Of a DNA stretch of 64,000 nt, positions 50,466-62,024 are shown piece after piece. Position 1 is the stretch's first letter. Each line of letters opens with the position of its first letter. This DNA comes from Magicicada septendecula (taxonomy: Eukaryota; Arthropoda; Insecta; Hemiptera; Cicadidae): NCBI GenBank assembly GCA_034769895.1, contig CM068369.1, positions 145,411,574 through 145,475,573 on the forward strand, read 5' to 3'. A program made the position numbers and the translations under genes. Below the pieces are notes generated by a model. The model ran no database searches and was not told where the DNA came from. It worked only from the letters and a program-made list of their open reading frames with translations.

Positions 50466-52028
50466 TTCTTATTTCACAATAACATACTGTACCTCTATTA
50501 TTTTTTGAACAACAATAGTTTCCGTGATGATTATCTTTAGACATACCCATACATTTGGTTGTCCGTACATATTCATATTAAAACTCCTTACTACTGCAAT
50601 CTTCGAACATCATCCTTATCCTTCAAGCATCATCTGTATACCACAATATTTTAATTCCTTCCATATTCCTTAGTATATGAATATGTACTGTTTTCATTAC
50701 ACTATAACCATACTGAATCAGATCATAGAAATACTGCTTCATAGCAAGCTCAATGAATTCCCCCACCTTTACCACTGCTGACTGGTATTGGCTACAAAAG
50801 TATTCTGCTCAATTTTCCACTAACAAACTTCCTTAACACATGTGTCTGTAATTCTTACAATATTTTCTATGTTACACTATTGTAAAACAATTGAATTACA
50901 TTTTCTAGCTGAATGTGTAAATTATAAATCCAATATAATTACACAAGCACAAAAACAGGAGTTTTTTTTCAACATTTCTGTATTCAGTCTTACAAAAATA
51001 TAAAATTTTGCACAAGATTTCCTTTTCCTCAAGTAACACTAACAGAAGACATAATTTATTAACTTTTTTTTTCCTATAAACTTTCTAGGGTCTTTTTTAC
51101 AGCCCATTTTAAATATTAATATAATAATTGTTCTCCATACTTAACCAAAAACTTCACTGTATCTTGTCATACTCTTTTAATTTTTTGTTGTAGTGTTTTT
51201 TTCATATGTCTTATTAGGTATGGTATTATTTCATTTACAGTGTTATCAATATGCAGTTTTATAACACAAATATTTATGTCTTTCATTCTCACTTTCCTTA
51301 GTACCAGTTGATACAAAATTATTTTGATATCAGTACTCTAATTTATTATTCGTGTAAAAGAACACGTTGAACACATGCCAGTTCTGTACAAAATAACAAG
51401 TCAATTTATACATCTTATGTCTCTGTCGAAAAAATAATGATAAAGGCTATCTTTATTGGAGGCAGTCTTTTTTTTAACGCTAACTTTGAATGCCTAAAAA
51501 CTGCCAATTCTTTTTTATTACATAAAAACAAAAAAGGAAAACATTCATAAGTGACACATAATACTGCCTGGATGAAAATGACCTACCTACACTTCACTAC
51601 CTTCCTAAACCTAACATCAAATACTATTCCTACAACAAATGTGCACTACACATATTGTCTCTGTACATTACAGCGATCTAATAATTATTTCTCTCAAGTA
51701 CAAACAGTTTTTATTACTTCACAATGTGATATTGTTAATTAATAATGACATTCACTTGGGTCAATGTTACACTTTTACTTACACATTATAGATAACAAAA
51801 GTTGTCTTGCAATGAATAAATCCATTTATGTTATTTACTTTCAGTAAAGCTACAAATGGCACATACCGCACTGCTGTTTACAGCATGTATCACATGACCA
51901 CAGTTCACTAAAGTTCAATACAACATTATACACTTTTATTTTACTGTTAATATACTTTTATACTTTCAGCTGGATATTATTACAAACTGTTTTTTATATT
52001 TTTACATCCTACATTTATACACAACTGC
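50466..52028. other. No gene seen
   Basis: AT-rich 1.5 kb with no recognised frame or element ends. Confidence 0.4.
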
Positions 52029-52029
52029 A

Positions 52030-52700
52030 AATACTTATAAATATATATATATTACATTTAATATTTATAAATAAATTTATCTCAAGATATACCTTTTTTT
52101 TCCTTATTAGGAACATGTTTTGAGAGCTCCCGTGCTCTCATCTTCAGCCTTTGCGATCTTGCGTCTGGTGAAGTATTTGTGTGTTGGCTGGATGCTATTA
52201 AGGTTGTTTGTTGGTCTCTGGTATTTTAAAGTTGTATTATTGTGTGTGATTGTGGTATATGTATTTGTATTTTGTGTATTTTCGATGTTGTGTGCTTTGA
52301 ATATTGTGTCATGTTTTGTACTGATTTGTATTTGTTCAGGTATTAGTTTGTTTCGTTTTATGTTTGTATATTTGTAAATTTTCCCAAATGTTCATTATGG
52401 TGCCTTTGTGTGGTATATGTTTTATTAGTGTCATATTGGTTATGTCTGGGAATTCATGTCCTGTGTTTATTGCATGTGTGGCTAAATTGGATTTATATAT
52501 TTATGGTTTTTTGTATGCGTTTAGGTGTTCAAAATAACGTTTTTTCAGCTGTTTTTTTGTTTGTCCTATGTAACATTTATTGCAATCTTGGCATTCAATT
52601 TTGTATATACCGTTAGTTGTTGTATTATCTTTGTTGTGTGAGCTATTTAGTTTTTGTAAATTATTTTTATTCCGTTTCTTAATTTGAATATTCAATCACT
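52030..52700 (-). pseudogene. Penelope-like element remnant: GIY-YIG domain and 3' terminal sequence
   Basis: Minus-strand frame 52501-52695 reads NGIYKIECQDCNKCYIGQT, then LKKRYFEHLNA: the GIY and YIG halves of the endonuclease that follows the RT in Penelope-like elements. It runs into a stop at 52499, after which decayed words continue (THAINTGHEF). The RT is absent. The 3' region (52030-52150) carries a hammerhead-like motif and then a tail whose sequence is repeated as an inverted pair at 52732-52883. Confidence 0.8.
52108..52149 (-). ncRNA. Hammerhead-like motif in the Penelope terminal repeat
   Basis: Minus strand: stem I AGG pairs with CCT; CTGAAGA; an extra T; stem II GAGAGC/GCTCTC (six pairs, loop acggga); then AAA where GAA is needed; stem III ACATGT; T at position 17. 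The inverted pair at 52.73-52.88 kb shows the ancestral CGAAAC here, so the G-to-A change is specific to this copy. Hammerheads in Penelope terminal repeats are established knowledge. Confidence 0.6.
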
Positions 52701-52731
52701 TTCTGCTACAGTTCGTTTCTTGATATATATA

Positions 52732-52883
52732 AAGTAATTTAAAATTTATGTTTATATTACCTCAAGATGTTATATTTTTCCTATTCGGAACATGTTTCGA
52801 GACCACAGGAGCTCTTGAAACATGTTCTGAATAGGAAAAATATAACATCTTGAGGTAATATAAACATAAATTTTAAATTACTA
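52732..52883. repeat. 150-bp hairpin made of inverted Penelope terminal-repeat ends
   Basis: Arms of ~70 bp pair almost perfectly: agtaatttaaaatttatg, then tatattacctcaagatgtta and tcggaacatgtttcgag, and the reverse on the right. Each arm matches the tail at 52030-52125 (aacatgtt, aatagg or aataagg, A-run, tatcttgag, TA-rich end), so the hairpin derives from that same terminal repeat. Confidence 0.8.
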
Positions 52884-52899
52884 TATATATATATAAAAC

Positions 52900-53123
52900 G
52901 TATGTGCATGTGTGTGGGGGGGGTGTTTACTGATTCTACTTTTTGCAATGTTATCACTGTTATAAACTTTACTTATCTAAAATGAGTTACTTTGGAAAAG
53001 CATCATACATTTTAACAGAACAAGTTATTATAATGTAAATATTTCTTGACTTAGAAGTTTTTTTTTATGATTTCTGCAGCCATACCATAACTCTTTATTA
53101 ATAGCAATAATATTAATTAGTTA

Positions 53124-53124
<1 letters not shown>
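52900..53124. repeat. 225-bp direct repeat, copy A
   Basis: Identical by eye to 53161-53385 (begins gtatgtgcatgtgtgtgggg or one base in; ends aattagttac). Both copies are preceded by a (TA)n tract. Confidence 0.9.

Positions 53125-53125
<1 letters not shown>

Positions 53126-53158
<33 letters not shown>
53126..53158. repeat. (TA)n microsatellite between the 225-bp repeats
   Basis: Sixteen or so TA units. Confidence 0.9.
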
Positions 53159-53159
<1 letters not shown>

Positions 53160-53160
53160 C

Positions 53161-53385
53161 GTATGTGCATGTGTGTGGGGGGGGTGTTTACTGATTCTAC
53201 TTTTTGCAATGTTATCACTGTTATAAACTTTACTTATCTAAAATGAGTTACTTTGGAAAAGCATCATACATTTTAACAGAACAAGTTATTATAATGTAAA
53301 TATTTCTTGACTTAGAAGTTTTTTTTTATGATTTCTGCAGCCATACCATAACTCTTTATTAATAGCAATAATATTAATTAGTTAC
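53161..53385. repeat. 225-bp direct repeat, copy B
   Basis: See copy A; period is 261 bp. No coding capacity. The following 53390-53815 holds no recognised feature. Confidence 0.9.
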
Positions 53386-53824
53386 CACTACATTCAGAGA
53401 AGATACAAAAGTGTGTTACAATTTATGGCATTAAGCATTAAGGCTGTAACTTTCTAGAAACTCTTCATACACAATGAATACGGTGATCAACTACCACTAC
53501 TACAACAAATATAGAAAAGACGACAACATGTAACACATTCTCTAACCACATAAAGAAATCATTAATACGTGTAGTAAACAGTCATTTTCATCTGTAATTT
53601 TCTCAGTGTCCTGTACTACACTACATACTGGCTGATTACTGTACACCAGTGCACACACTTTTAATAACAGTAAGCACAGCTGACTTCCCATTGCCTTATC
53701 CACATATAATAATTCCCATCTTCCTTTCAAATTATTTTTCAGATCTCTTCTAATTACCTTGACTTAAAACTTGTAACAAAAATTCTAATCATTTAAAATT
53801 GAATGTTTTTACTATTTTTTAATA

Positions 53825-54197
53825 TTGTAAAGAAACACGTTCTTATGGGTGTGTTACAAATATATCTTATACAGCTCTGTAAATTATTTATTTATTTATG
53901 TAAAATTTTCTTCCTCAGTATTAATCTTCAGCCCCACTGTTGGGCTAGCCAATCTGTAAAGAAACACGTTCTCTTGTGTGTTTAATTATATTCGAGGATG
54001 TGTGAAAGCCCCACTGTTGGGTTCGCCAATCTGTAAAGAACTTGAAATATGGGTGTATTTAGTTATATGAGACTCCCGTGTATCAACGTCAAGCACCACG
54101 TTGAAGGCGGTAATTGTAACCACTAAGTTATCTTCAGATCAATAGGATTTAATTTAGGTTTCAGGGTTTAATTCAGCCACGTTGGTTTGCACCAATT
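53825..54197 (-). repeat. Ladder of four LTR-end / tRNA-Lys-like PBS units
   Basis: Plus strand shows tRNA-Lys-3'-end-like words each followed by a TGTAA LTR start: AGCCCCACTGTTGGGCTAGC + CA (TGTAA at 53955), AGCCCCACTGTTGGGTTCGC + CA (54032), AGCACCACGTTGAAGGCGG (54115) and AGCCACGTTGGTTTGCACCA (54198). Spacing is 77, 83 and 83 bp. Another LTR-start word (TGTAAAGAAACACG) is at 53825. On the minus strand each is an LTR end followed by a PBS. Confidence 0.7.
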
Positions 54198-56442
54198 TGT
54201 AACAAATAAAATGTTGTTACCTGTTTTTAATCAATATGTTATTAATGAATATATCTATTAAGTTGTTACAGATGAAACCTCCTGAAAATATATTATTAGG
54301 CAAATGTAGTTATGATTATGTTCTTTTAACTTATAATCGTACTATGATATAGGTTTAACTTAGTATTCAATAGTTAGACAATATTAACTATATATATCGG
54401 GTATTAACTGAATGTATTGAGTATTATTGTCAACCCTAGTCCCTCGATATTAGAGAATTCTATTCAAATTTGGTACAGAAAACACGCTAGTTCGGCAATC
54501 TCCCGTTCCACCAGCTGTAGGCAATTAGCACTGTTATTTGTAATAAGCTTGCTTCTAGGTTAACCGTTCATCGGATTTTAATCAACCCTTTATTGTAAAT
54601 TATTCCACCCACAACACATAGTACCTACTCTGCAATAACTTAAAACATTATCTCATACAATAAAGATCCTTTATTAATTTTATACGTTATTTCACAGTCA
54701 CCGTTGTCTCCAAAATAATAATATTATCAAATCGATTATACAAAAATATATCGATTGTCAATTGATCAAGTTCCTTTGACTTATACAAATTAAATATAAC
54801 AATAAATATTTCTTATCCCAGGGTTCGTAAGATTCTTTGAACCATTAGTAAGGCCAGGTAAAATGCAAAATTAAGGTTACTCAAGTATTACAAAAAAGGT
54901 TATTAACCCTAAATATATTGAATTTAAAAATAAGTTGTTTTTTACCGGGTTGGCAGAACTCAAACTGGCACTGGACGTCTGTAAACAGTGAAGATGGTCG
55001 GCTTAAATTACGTTCATCCAGGAAAAAGTGTTCTGGCCCTTAATAAAATTGATGGTGTAGTATCCAGGGAAGCTCTCAAGAACTCTTCTGACTGCCGTTC
55101 TTCTCCTACGATCTTGATAGTAGTCAGTCACGGTGAAATGAAAATAGTATTCCAGCTTCTTCTTGCAAGTGAAGGTTAACTCTGCAAAACGAGGTCTTCG
55201 TATGTCTTCTCAATAATTCCGTTAGTTTCGGCCTTTATTTCCCTCTAATATTTAGTCTTCTAATTACATGGGAAATCGGTTTAATACCGAATCCAGCGGA
55301 ATTATCCTGGTGAATGAAGTGAGGAGTTTTCAACTCTTTTAGAGGTATTCAGTTATAATTTGGAAGTCTAATTGGTTTTATTACTCATCAATAGTATTAG
55401 AGAATTAGGTTTCAAATAGGCTTTATTAATTTAGATTCATATTTTGTTCAAATTTTATCATTCTTTCTTTTAAATGTGTCTGCCCATCTCAACTCATTAG
55501 CATGTAACAATCGGAACGAATGATTCAATATCAACAACTCTTGTACATTTCAGTTGCCTTAACAACCACTTTTTCTGTCATTGGGTGAAATTAGATATCC
55601 TAGAGCCAGAATTATAGAATATTACTACTCTTTTTCAATAAAATACTCCATGCTTGGAATAATACTAAATTACCTAAAATTCTCACTTAACCTTCCTTCA
55701 TAAACAGTCTATGTTTTACTATAGTTTCATTGGACTGGACTTCTTAAAGAGGTATTAATTTCCTTTTACAAATATTAAATTTAGGCCTATAGGTTTTCTT
55801 ACAACTGTTATAACATTGTTTGGTTTTTTAACTTAATTTTTCTTTACCTGACCTACTGTACAATTAATTATTGGTTAATGGTTATTTACATTAATTTTAA
55901 CTTCCTGGTTTTTATTTTATTACCTTAATTAACTCGTCTTGGAACCCTTCATTAGTTTACAATATAATTATCAGAACTACTTGTCAAACTTTAACCACTT
56001 ATTGCCATCCTGGCCAAGTTTACAAACATTAATTAAAACAACTTCATTATTCAATTTTAGACAATACGTAAAACTTAGTATAATGCCTAACACAGGTAAC
56101 TATACTTGATTATCTAAAGACAAATTTAACATAAATACAAACATTATCACTGATTGAGTATTCCTATTAAACAACATTAGTTCACTCTTCCTATACTCAA
56201 CACATAACATAAATATTCTGTGAACACTAACATGCTACAGTATAAAAAACGAGTACAATTTATTATATTAACCATTAATTGGTATAGTATTTTATACTCA
56301 AAGTTATCTATTATATCTTTTGACTTGAGTTACATCTCAGATGTACTGATTACTGAGCAACCTTAATTCGGGGTATGGTCCTTGACCATAGTTAATTCAA
56401 TTTTTTATGTAACGTTGGGGACCTCAACTTTGTTTCGTTACA
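54198..56442 (-). repeat. 2245-bp LTR of a second Gypsy-type element (internal region lost)
   Basis: Begins TGTAACAAATAAA and ends TTTCGTTACA on the plus strand, matching the TGTTACGC-like/TACA termini style of the 12-kb element, and is followed on its left by a PBS. AT-rich with no coding frame. No gag or pol remains to the left of the ladder and no second LTR is in the window, so it is a truncated copy, not a solo LTR. Confidence 0.65.
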
Positions 56443-57965
56443 ATATTCATCCCATAAACATGTTAGGCCTATCTAATATTTGTCTTTTTTTCAAAATTTT
56501 GGCTCTAAAACAACAGATGTGAAAGTTTTATGTGGTGGTATCTCTGTACACTCCAATTTTATTATATTTGGCAACTGTCAATGAAAAATAAAATTATAAT
56601 TTTGACTCAAAGAGTAATAGTACACATACTCACATTCATATGCAAAACTTGATCCATCAAATAACAGCATTTTGCACAAAACACTCATAAACTAATAATT
56701 GCTGGTGAACAATTATCAATCATTTGAATAAGAAGTTTAGACGTATTGTCACTTTCGTCAGTGTTTATCATAACGTCAATGCTTGTTCCTATACAAATTA
56801 ACTGATAGTGTATAAGAAAATATTGTTGAACATTTTCATTTTCACATGTCACTGCATTATTGTCAGCATTGGTGACAAATGATTTACAGAAAGGACAAAA
56901 TATGTTGGTGGCAGTAAATAAGAGGTGAACAGTGTGGTGGAAAATTGTAAATTAGTACACATTACTGTTCAAATAAGGCACAGTGCAGATACTGAAACAA
57001 CTGTCATTATGAATTTAATGACCTATGACAAACTATGGTGGTATGATATTTGCTCATTAAGTACAGAGTACAGTAAACACATGTTAGTTGAGTCACAACT
57101 ATGTTCTACTGTTTTCTATAGTGATTTACATCAGCACTCTATAATAAATACAATGCTAAACAGTCATAAACTGAACTTTTTACATACACAAAATTTTATT
57201 AAATTTAATAACAAAAAACTTATATTGTATACAAATTAAATACTAACAGGTTTCTTCTACAAGTGTGTATTTATTTGTTTTATATTTTATAAAGATACTG
57301 TATTTAATGCAAAACCGTAAATGACACAACATCTTTAAGAGTGATTATATAGTACTGCCTTTTAAAAAATAATCTTGAAAATAAATTATAGTCAAATTAC
57401 ACTTTATTCATTTTTATTGTTTATTCTTCCTAATATGATTATTTTCTTTGTTACATGTTGACAATATGCATTCTCCTTTTGTTTCACAGGGCTTATAACT
57501 TTTTTTTTTTATAAATACTATAAAACTATTTGTGATTACATAATACATGTGTTTTCCTTAATTCATGACATATCGATTTCACTATAAGATTCTTAAAAGT
57601 TTACTTTTTATTAATAACCATTATTACTTTTAACTTGTATAGTTGCTGTAATAGATTTACAACTTGTAATCGTCATAAGTTTTCCTGACGTCATAAGTTG
57701 TAATCGTCTTGGAGTGTAATGAAGCATTAGATTACTTAATAGCTACAGTGGTTGTCTATTGAATCTTGTGTTGAAAAAGGCTTAGCACAAGGAGGAACTT
57801 GGTAGAATAAGCGTAGCAACATTTCAGTTACAACAAGGCACTTATAATTATTTTTTGTTTATATGTATAATTATTATCTTTTCATGTGCAAAGTTTTCAT
57901 TATAATATTTAACCATATGTGAGCAGTTAGTTATCATTATTTAGCAGTAGGCCTACAGAAATTGC
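56443..57965. other. No gene seen
   Basis: AT-rich 1.5 kb. A 104-codon frame at 56925-57239 has no recognisable domain and is not supported. Confidence 0.4.
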
Positions 57966-57966
57966 A

Positions 57967-58612
57967 TTTTTTTACTTCCATATTCCTTAAGGAAATGGAA
58001 GTATGGTGATGGCAAAAAAAATCGTGTTCGAGATCATTGCAGCTTCTGATTGTACTACACTCAAAACATGAAAAAAAGTCGTTTTTCGAAGAAAAGTGTC
58101 TGTGTGTCTGTAGATTTTTTTTCTATGGCAAACGATAACAGCCGCAAATTCAAACAGCATCAAATAATTTTTTGCACAGCCCTGATTTGTAGAGTACTCA
58201 CGACCTATTGTTTTTGGTGAAGATCGGTTGAGGGAAAGGGGTAGTTTACCTGCAATGGTTTTTTTTTATCAAGGGTAATTTTTTTTTTTTAGCAAACGAT
58301 AACAGCCGCAAATTCACACAGAATCAAATAACGTTTCGCATACAGCCCTGAATTATGGAGTTCTCAAGACCTATTGTTTTTGGTGAAGATCGGTTAAGGG
58401 AAAGGGGAAGTTTAGCTGCAACGTTTTATGTTTTAACAAGGGTAATTTTTTCTATGACGAACGATAACTGCCGCATATTCAAACTGAATCAAATAATTTT
58501 TTGCATACACCCCTGAATTGTACAGAACTCAAGGCCTTTTGATTTTGGTGAAGATTGGTTAAGGGGAAGGGGTAGTTTACCTGCAACCTTTTACGTTTTA
58601 ATAACAGTAAAG
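57967..58612 (-). repeat. ~160-bp tandem repeat array, inverted copy
   Basis: Same repeat as 1-3196 but on the opposite strand: the terminal palindrome tacttccatattccttaagg (57975-58005), the CA/GA-rich terminal module, then about three to four 160-bp units in reverse (ggtagtttacctgcaa, ggtgaagatcggtt, gcaaacgataacagccgc). Confidence 0.85.
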
Positions 58613-58826
58613 TACTTGAAAATTCATTTAAACTTTTTCAAACAATGGTAATTGTTAAAAATAAAATGATTTTGTTGCCAGGCAATAACATTATAATTTT
58701 TTCATTTTAATGTAAATTATGTATGAGAGAAAATATATCGTTCGTGGCAGGCAAGCATATCTCAGTTATGTAATGTTTACGTTTCCATTTTATTATTATG
58801 CTAACCGCAATAAAAAGGCAGGGAAG

Positions 58827-58857
<31 letters not shown>

Positions 58858-59339
58858 TCGCGTTATTTCTGGCCTCATTCATGTTTACTTTCTTACATTT
58901 GCACGCTTTTTAAATGGAAAGTGCCGAAACCCATACCAACATAACGCGTGCAAGCCGAAAAAGTGTCCAGCGTGGATAGCGATTTGCTTCCTGTGGATCG
59001 CTGGGCAGTGTAACTGCACATGTTTACAGAGGAACGATTCATAGACAGACTTTTCATCTTTAGGGAATGAACCCTCTGCAAGATGCTGAGGGTCCGTGAG
59101 TGACTTCGGAGCGCTCCTTCTTTTCCGCGTGTTTGTTCTGTGAAACGTACACTGTAGATTTGCAGCTTTACTCTAAGCAACGCTCAATAGGAAATGTTGA
59201 AAATTTTTGTCCACAGTGTACCCTCATACACACTAAACCTGCTCTGATGTTTTAATTACGGACATCATAATATTAAAACTTTGGAAACTTGAGCACTACT
59301 TAATGGAGATCAATCATTAACTTATACAAGCCATTAATT
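58613..59339. other. Spacer with (CA)n at 58829-58853; no gene
   Basis: Lies between the inverted array and the inverted module M. The stretch 58910-59200 is less AT-rich, with a 95-codon minus-strand frame that has no recognised domain. Confidence 0.4.
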
Positions 59340-59668
59340 TTATGCATATTTTTTATATATATGTGTACAACGTTATCGGCAACAAAGAAGTAGTTTTTGT
59401 TAAAATTCCTTCCCAGGATATTTCGCCGTAGTCCAATGTTTTCTACAAAACCAGACGTTTCGGCAATGCCATCGACTTCCATCATCAGTGAAAATCGAGT
59501 GCGATAACATGAGGTGGTATACGTTAGTGACCACAGTACTGTGGTTAAGGCTGAAGCAGTAAGTAGAAAGAAGTAGTTTCTATGGTAATATTTCATTTCG
59601 AAAATGATTTTAAATATAAATCTTAGAATATGGAAGCCATGTATGGTTCTCCATACCGATATCTGTAA
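59340..59668 (-). repeat. Dispersed head module M, copy 2 (inverted)
   Basis: Reverse complement of 1318-1640 with perhaps 10% differences. It keeps ccacagtactgtgg and the hammerhead-like core at 59453-59494. Confidence 0.75.
59453..59494 (-). ncRNA. Hammerhead-like motif in module M (copy 2)
   Basis: Minus strand: CTGATGA, stem II GGAAGT/ATTGCC (one mismatch, one wobble), GAA, ACGT, and C giving GTC. Its stem I is as weak as in copy 1. Conservation of the core between two diverged copies supports the call. Confidence 0.45.
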
Positions 59669-60069
59669 GTACTAAATACAGACCTAGACTGTTTCAGATG
59701 TAGACAAAGTGGGTTTTGGATGTCAAAGTAATTATATGAATGATAAGAAGCTTTAATTGGTAAGAACACAACATTATTGCTAAACAGTTCTCAGAATTAC
59801 TTAATGTTAAATAATGTATGAAATACGCAAAGTATATACAAAATTTGTATTCAATAATCTGATAATATTTTTAAATAGTTACAATTATATTCAACTCTAA
59901 TAACTCATTCAAAAGAGTGTATTTGCATGAAATTCATCAATATATTTCCAAAACCTAGGAATAAAACTTAAAATAAATCTTGTAAGTTCTAACAACACTA
60001 TTAATAATTACTTTTTGGTAAACATAACTATTTCCATAAAATTACCCATCACAATAGATCATGTATTAA

Positions 60070-61958
60070 TAGAGAATAGAGGTGCATCAAGTATTATAGA
60101 TCCAAGACCCTTCCAGGGTACACGTTGTAGGACAGATAATGTCTAGTTAAAGCCGACCTTTAGATCACGGATAAAGAAAACACCTAGAGGTTCAAATACT
60201 AAAACAATACCCCTGGACATACACAACCTTCGGGACCCAGAGGTAAAGGAAGTATACCAAAAGGACATAGCTTGAAAATTAAATATTGCAGAGTCACAGA
60301 TAACAGATACAAATGGAAATTGAATCAAGGAACGTTGGCAGAAAATAAAGACCAAAATAATAGAAACGGCCAAGGAAGTTCTGGGAGAGAGACCAAAGAG
60401 AGAAAGGAATCTCTAGTTTGATGAGGAATGCACGGAATGGATAAAAAACAATATGATGCATGTAAACAATATCTCAACAGGCAGACCAACTAGACAGAGA
60501 AGGGAGGAAGATGTAGAATTAAGGACAGTTAATAGTCTGCCAAAAAAAAAAGAAAAGGACTGCCCTAATGGAGGAAATCAACAGAATTAAACGGTAATTC
60601 ATAGATGGTAATACCAAACTGGCCTACTGAAAATCAATAATATTAAAGATGACTTTATAGCCAACACGAATCTTTGTTATGATGAAGAAGGTAATGTAAT
60701 AAGGGATAAATTAAAAATAAAACACAGATGGAAGGAAGTCTCTGATGAACTCTGAATCCAAAGGTATCAAGTACAAGGGAAGGAAACTCTGAAGAACAAC
60801 AAAAATGATGATCATGTGGAAGATTGCAGTCTGCAGGAAGTGGAAGATATTATACAACATATGAAGAATTTTAAAGCCCCAGTAGTTGTCTCAATTTCAA
60901 ATGAACTAATAAAGTACAGTGGCATAGAAGGAGAGATGCATAAATTGACTCAAGAAATATGGAAGGAGGAATATATGCCTGAAGAATGGAACATTAGCTT
61001 AAGAAAGGGAACAAGAAAGGGAATAAGTTAGACTCCAGAAATTACAGAGGTATCTCAATATTGTGTACAGGTTAAAAAATATTCACTCAAATATTGCAGA
61101 AGAGATTGGAACCATATGTTGAAGGGATATTGGGGGAATACCAAGGTGGCTTCCGAAGTGGAAGATCCACTACAGACCAAATCACCACAGTCAAAATACT
61201 AATGGAGAAGATGTGGGTAAAACAACCTGGACCTAACACAAATCTTTGTAGATTTTATGCAAGCATAAGACAACATAGATAGGAATAAACTTTTGAAAAT
61301 TATGCTGTATCTTCAAATACCCATTACATTAGTACAACTGACAAGATTGACAATGATACGGATGACAGCCAAAGTGTAACTGCAAACGGGTACAACAAAA
61401 CTTTTTAATGCCACGAGAGGGTTGAAACACGGCAATGGTCTGTCATCAACTCTGTTCAACCTGCCACTCGAATATGTGATCAGAAAATTGTCAATTGATA
61501 GGAATACAACATTAGAACATAAAATGGTCCAGATCGTATGATATGCAGACAATATTAAAATTACAGCAAGATCCCACGGAAGAGCGAAAGAGACCTATCA
61601 GGAAGTCAAAGGTGAAACAGAAGAGATACAATTACAGGTGACTAAATTAAAATTAAAACAAAGGTCATGATTACCACTCGAAGGAAAACCAGGAAACCTG
61701 AACAGTTTGAAATTGAACCACTAAACCTGAAAATAGTTAATCGGTTTATTTGGGATGTTGGTTTGTAGAAGATAATGAAGAAATAAATGAAATAAGGAAA
61801 AGGAACAGGCCACAAATAGAGCATATGCTTCGTTGACAACTATATTCAAGACAAGGAATATCCACAGTCAGTCCAAGGTCACATTATATAAAGTTATGAT
61901 TAGACTGGTGATAACATATGGCAGCGAGACTTGGACTCTGAATAAATGAGACCCCAAA

Positions 61959-61960
<2 letters not shown>
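60070..61960 (+). pseudogene. LINE ORF2 (endonuclease end and reverse transcriptase), decayed
   Basis: In shifting frames: end of the endonuclease region (LRDPEVKEVYQKDIA, about 60215-60270); RT N-terminal part (60816-61031, LQEVEDIIQHMKNFKAPVVV and MPEEWN); RT finger/palm (61094-61282, QKRLEPYVEGILGEYQGGFR, SGRSTTDQI); a YADN motif near 61540 where YADD is required; and the end words YGSETWTLNK near 61920. Stops and shifts throughout; the catalytic Asp-to-Asn change shows the RT is dead. Probably an RTE- or CR1-like LINE; the clade was not resolved. Confidence 0.8.

Positions 61961-62022
<62 letters not shown>
61961..62022. repeat. (CA)n microsatellite
   Basis: About 30 CA units just past the LINE relic. 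Confidence 0.95.

Positions 62023-62024
<2 letters not shown>

Noticed and set aside
52120-52377. 85-codon plus-strand hydrophobic frame
   Set aside because: Antisense of the Penelope 3' region.
56925-57239. 104-codon plus-strand frame
   Set aside because: No domain, no low-complexity or codon bias signal, no neighbouring gene parts; length is compatible with chance.
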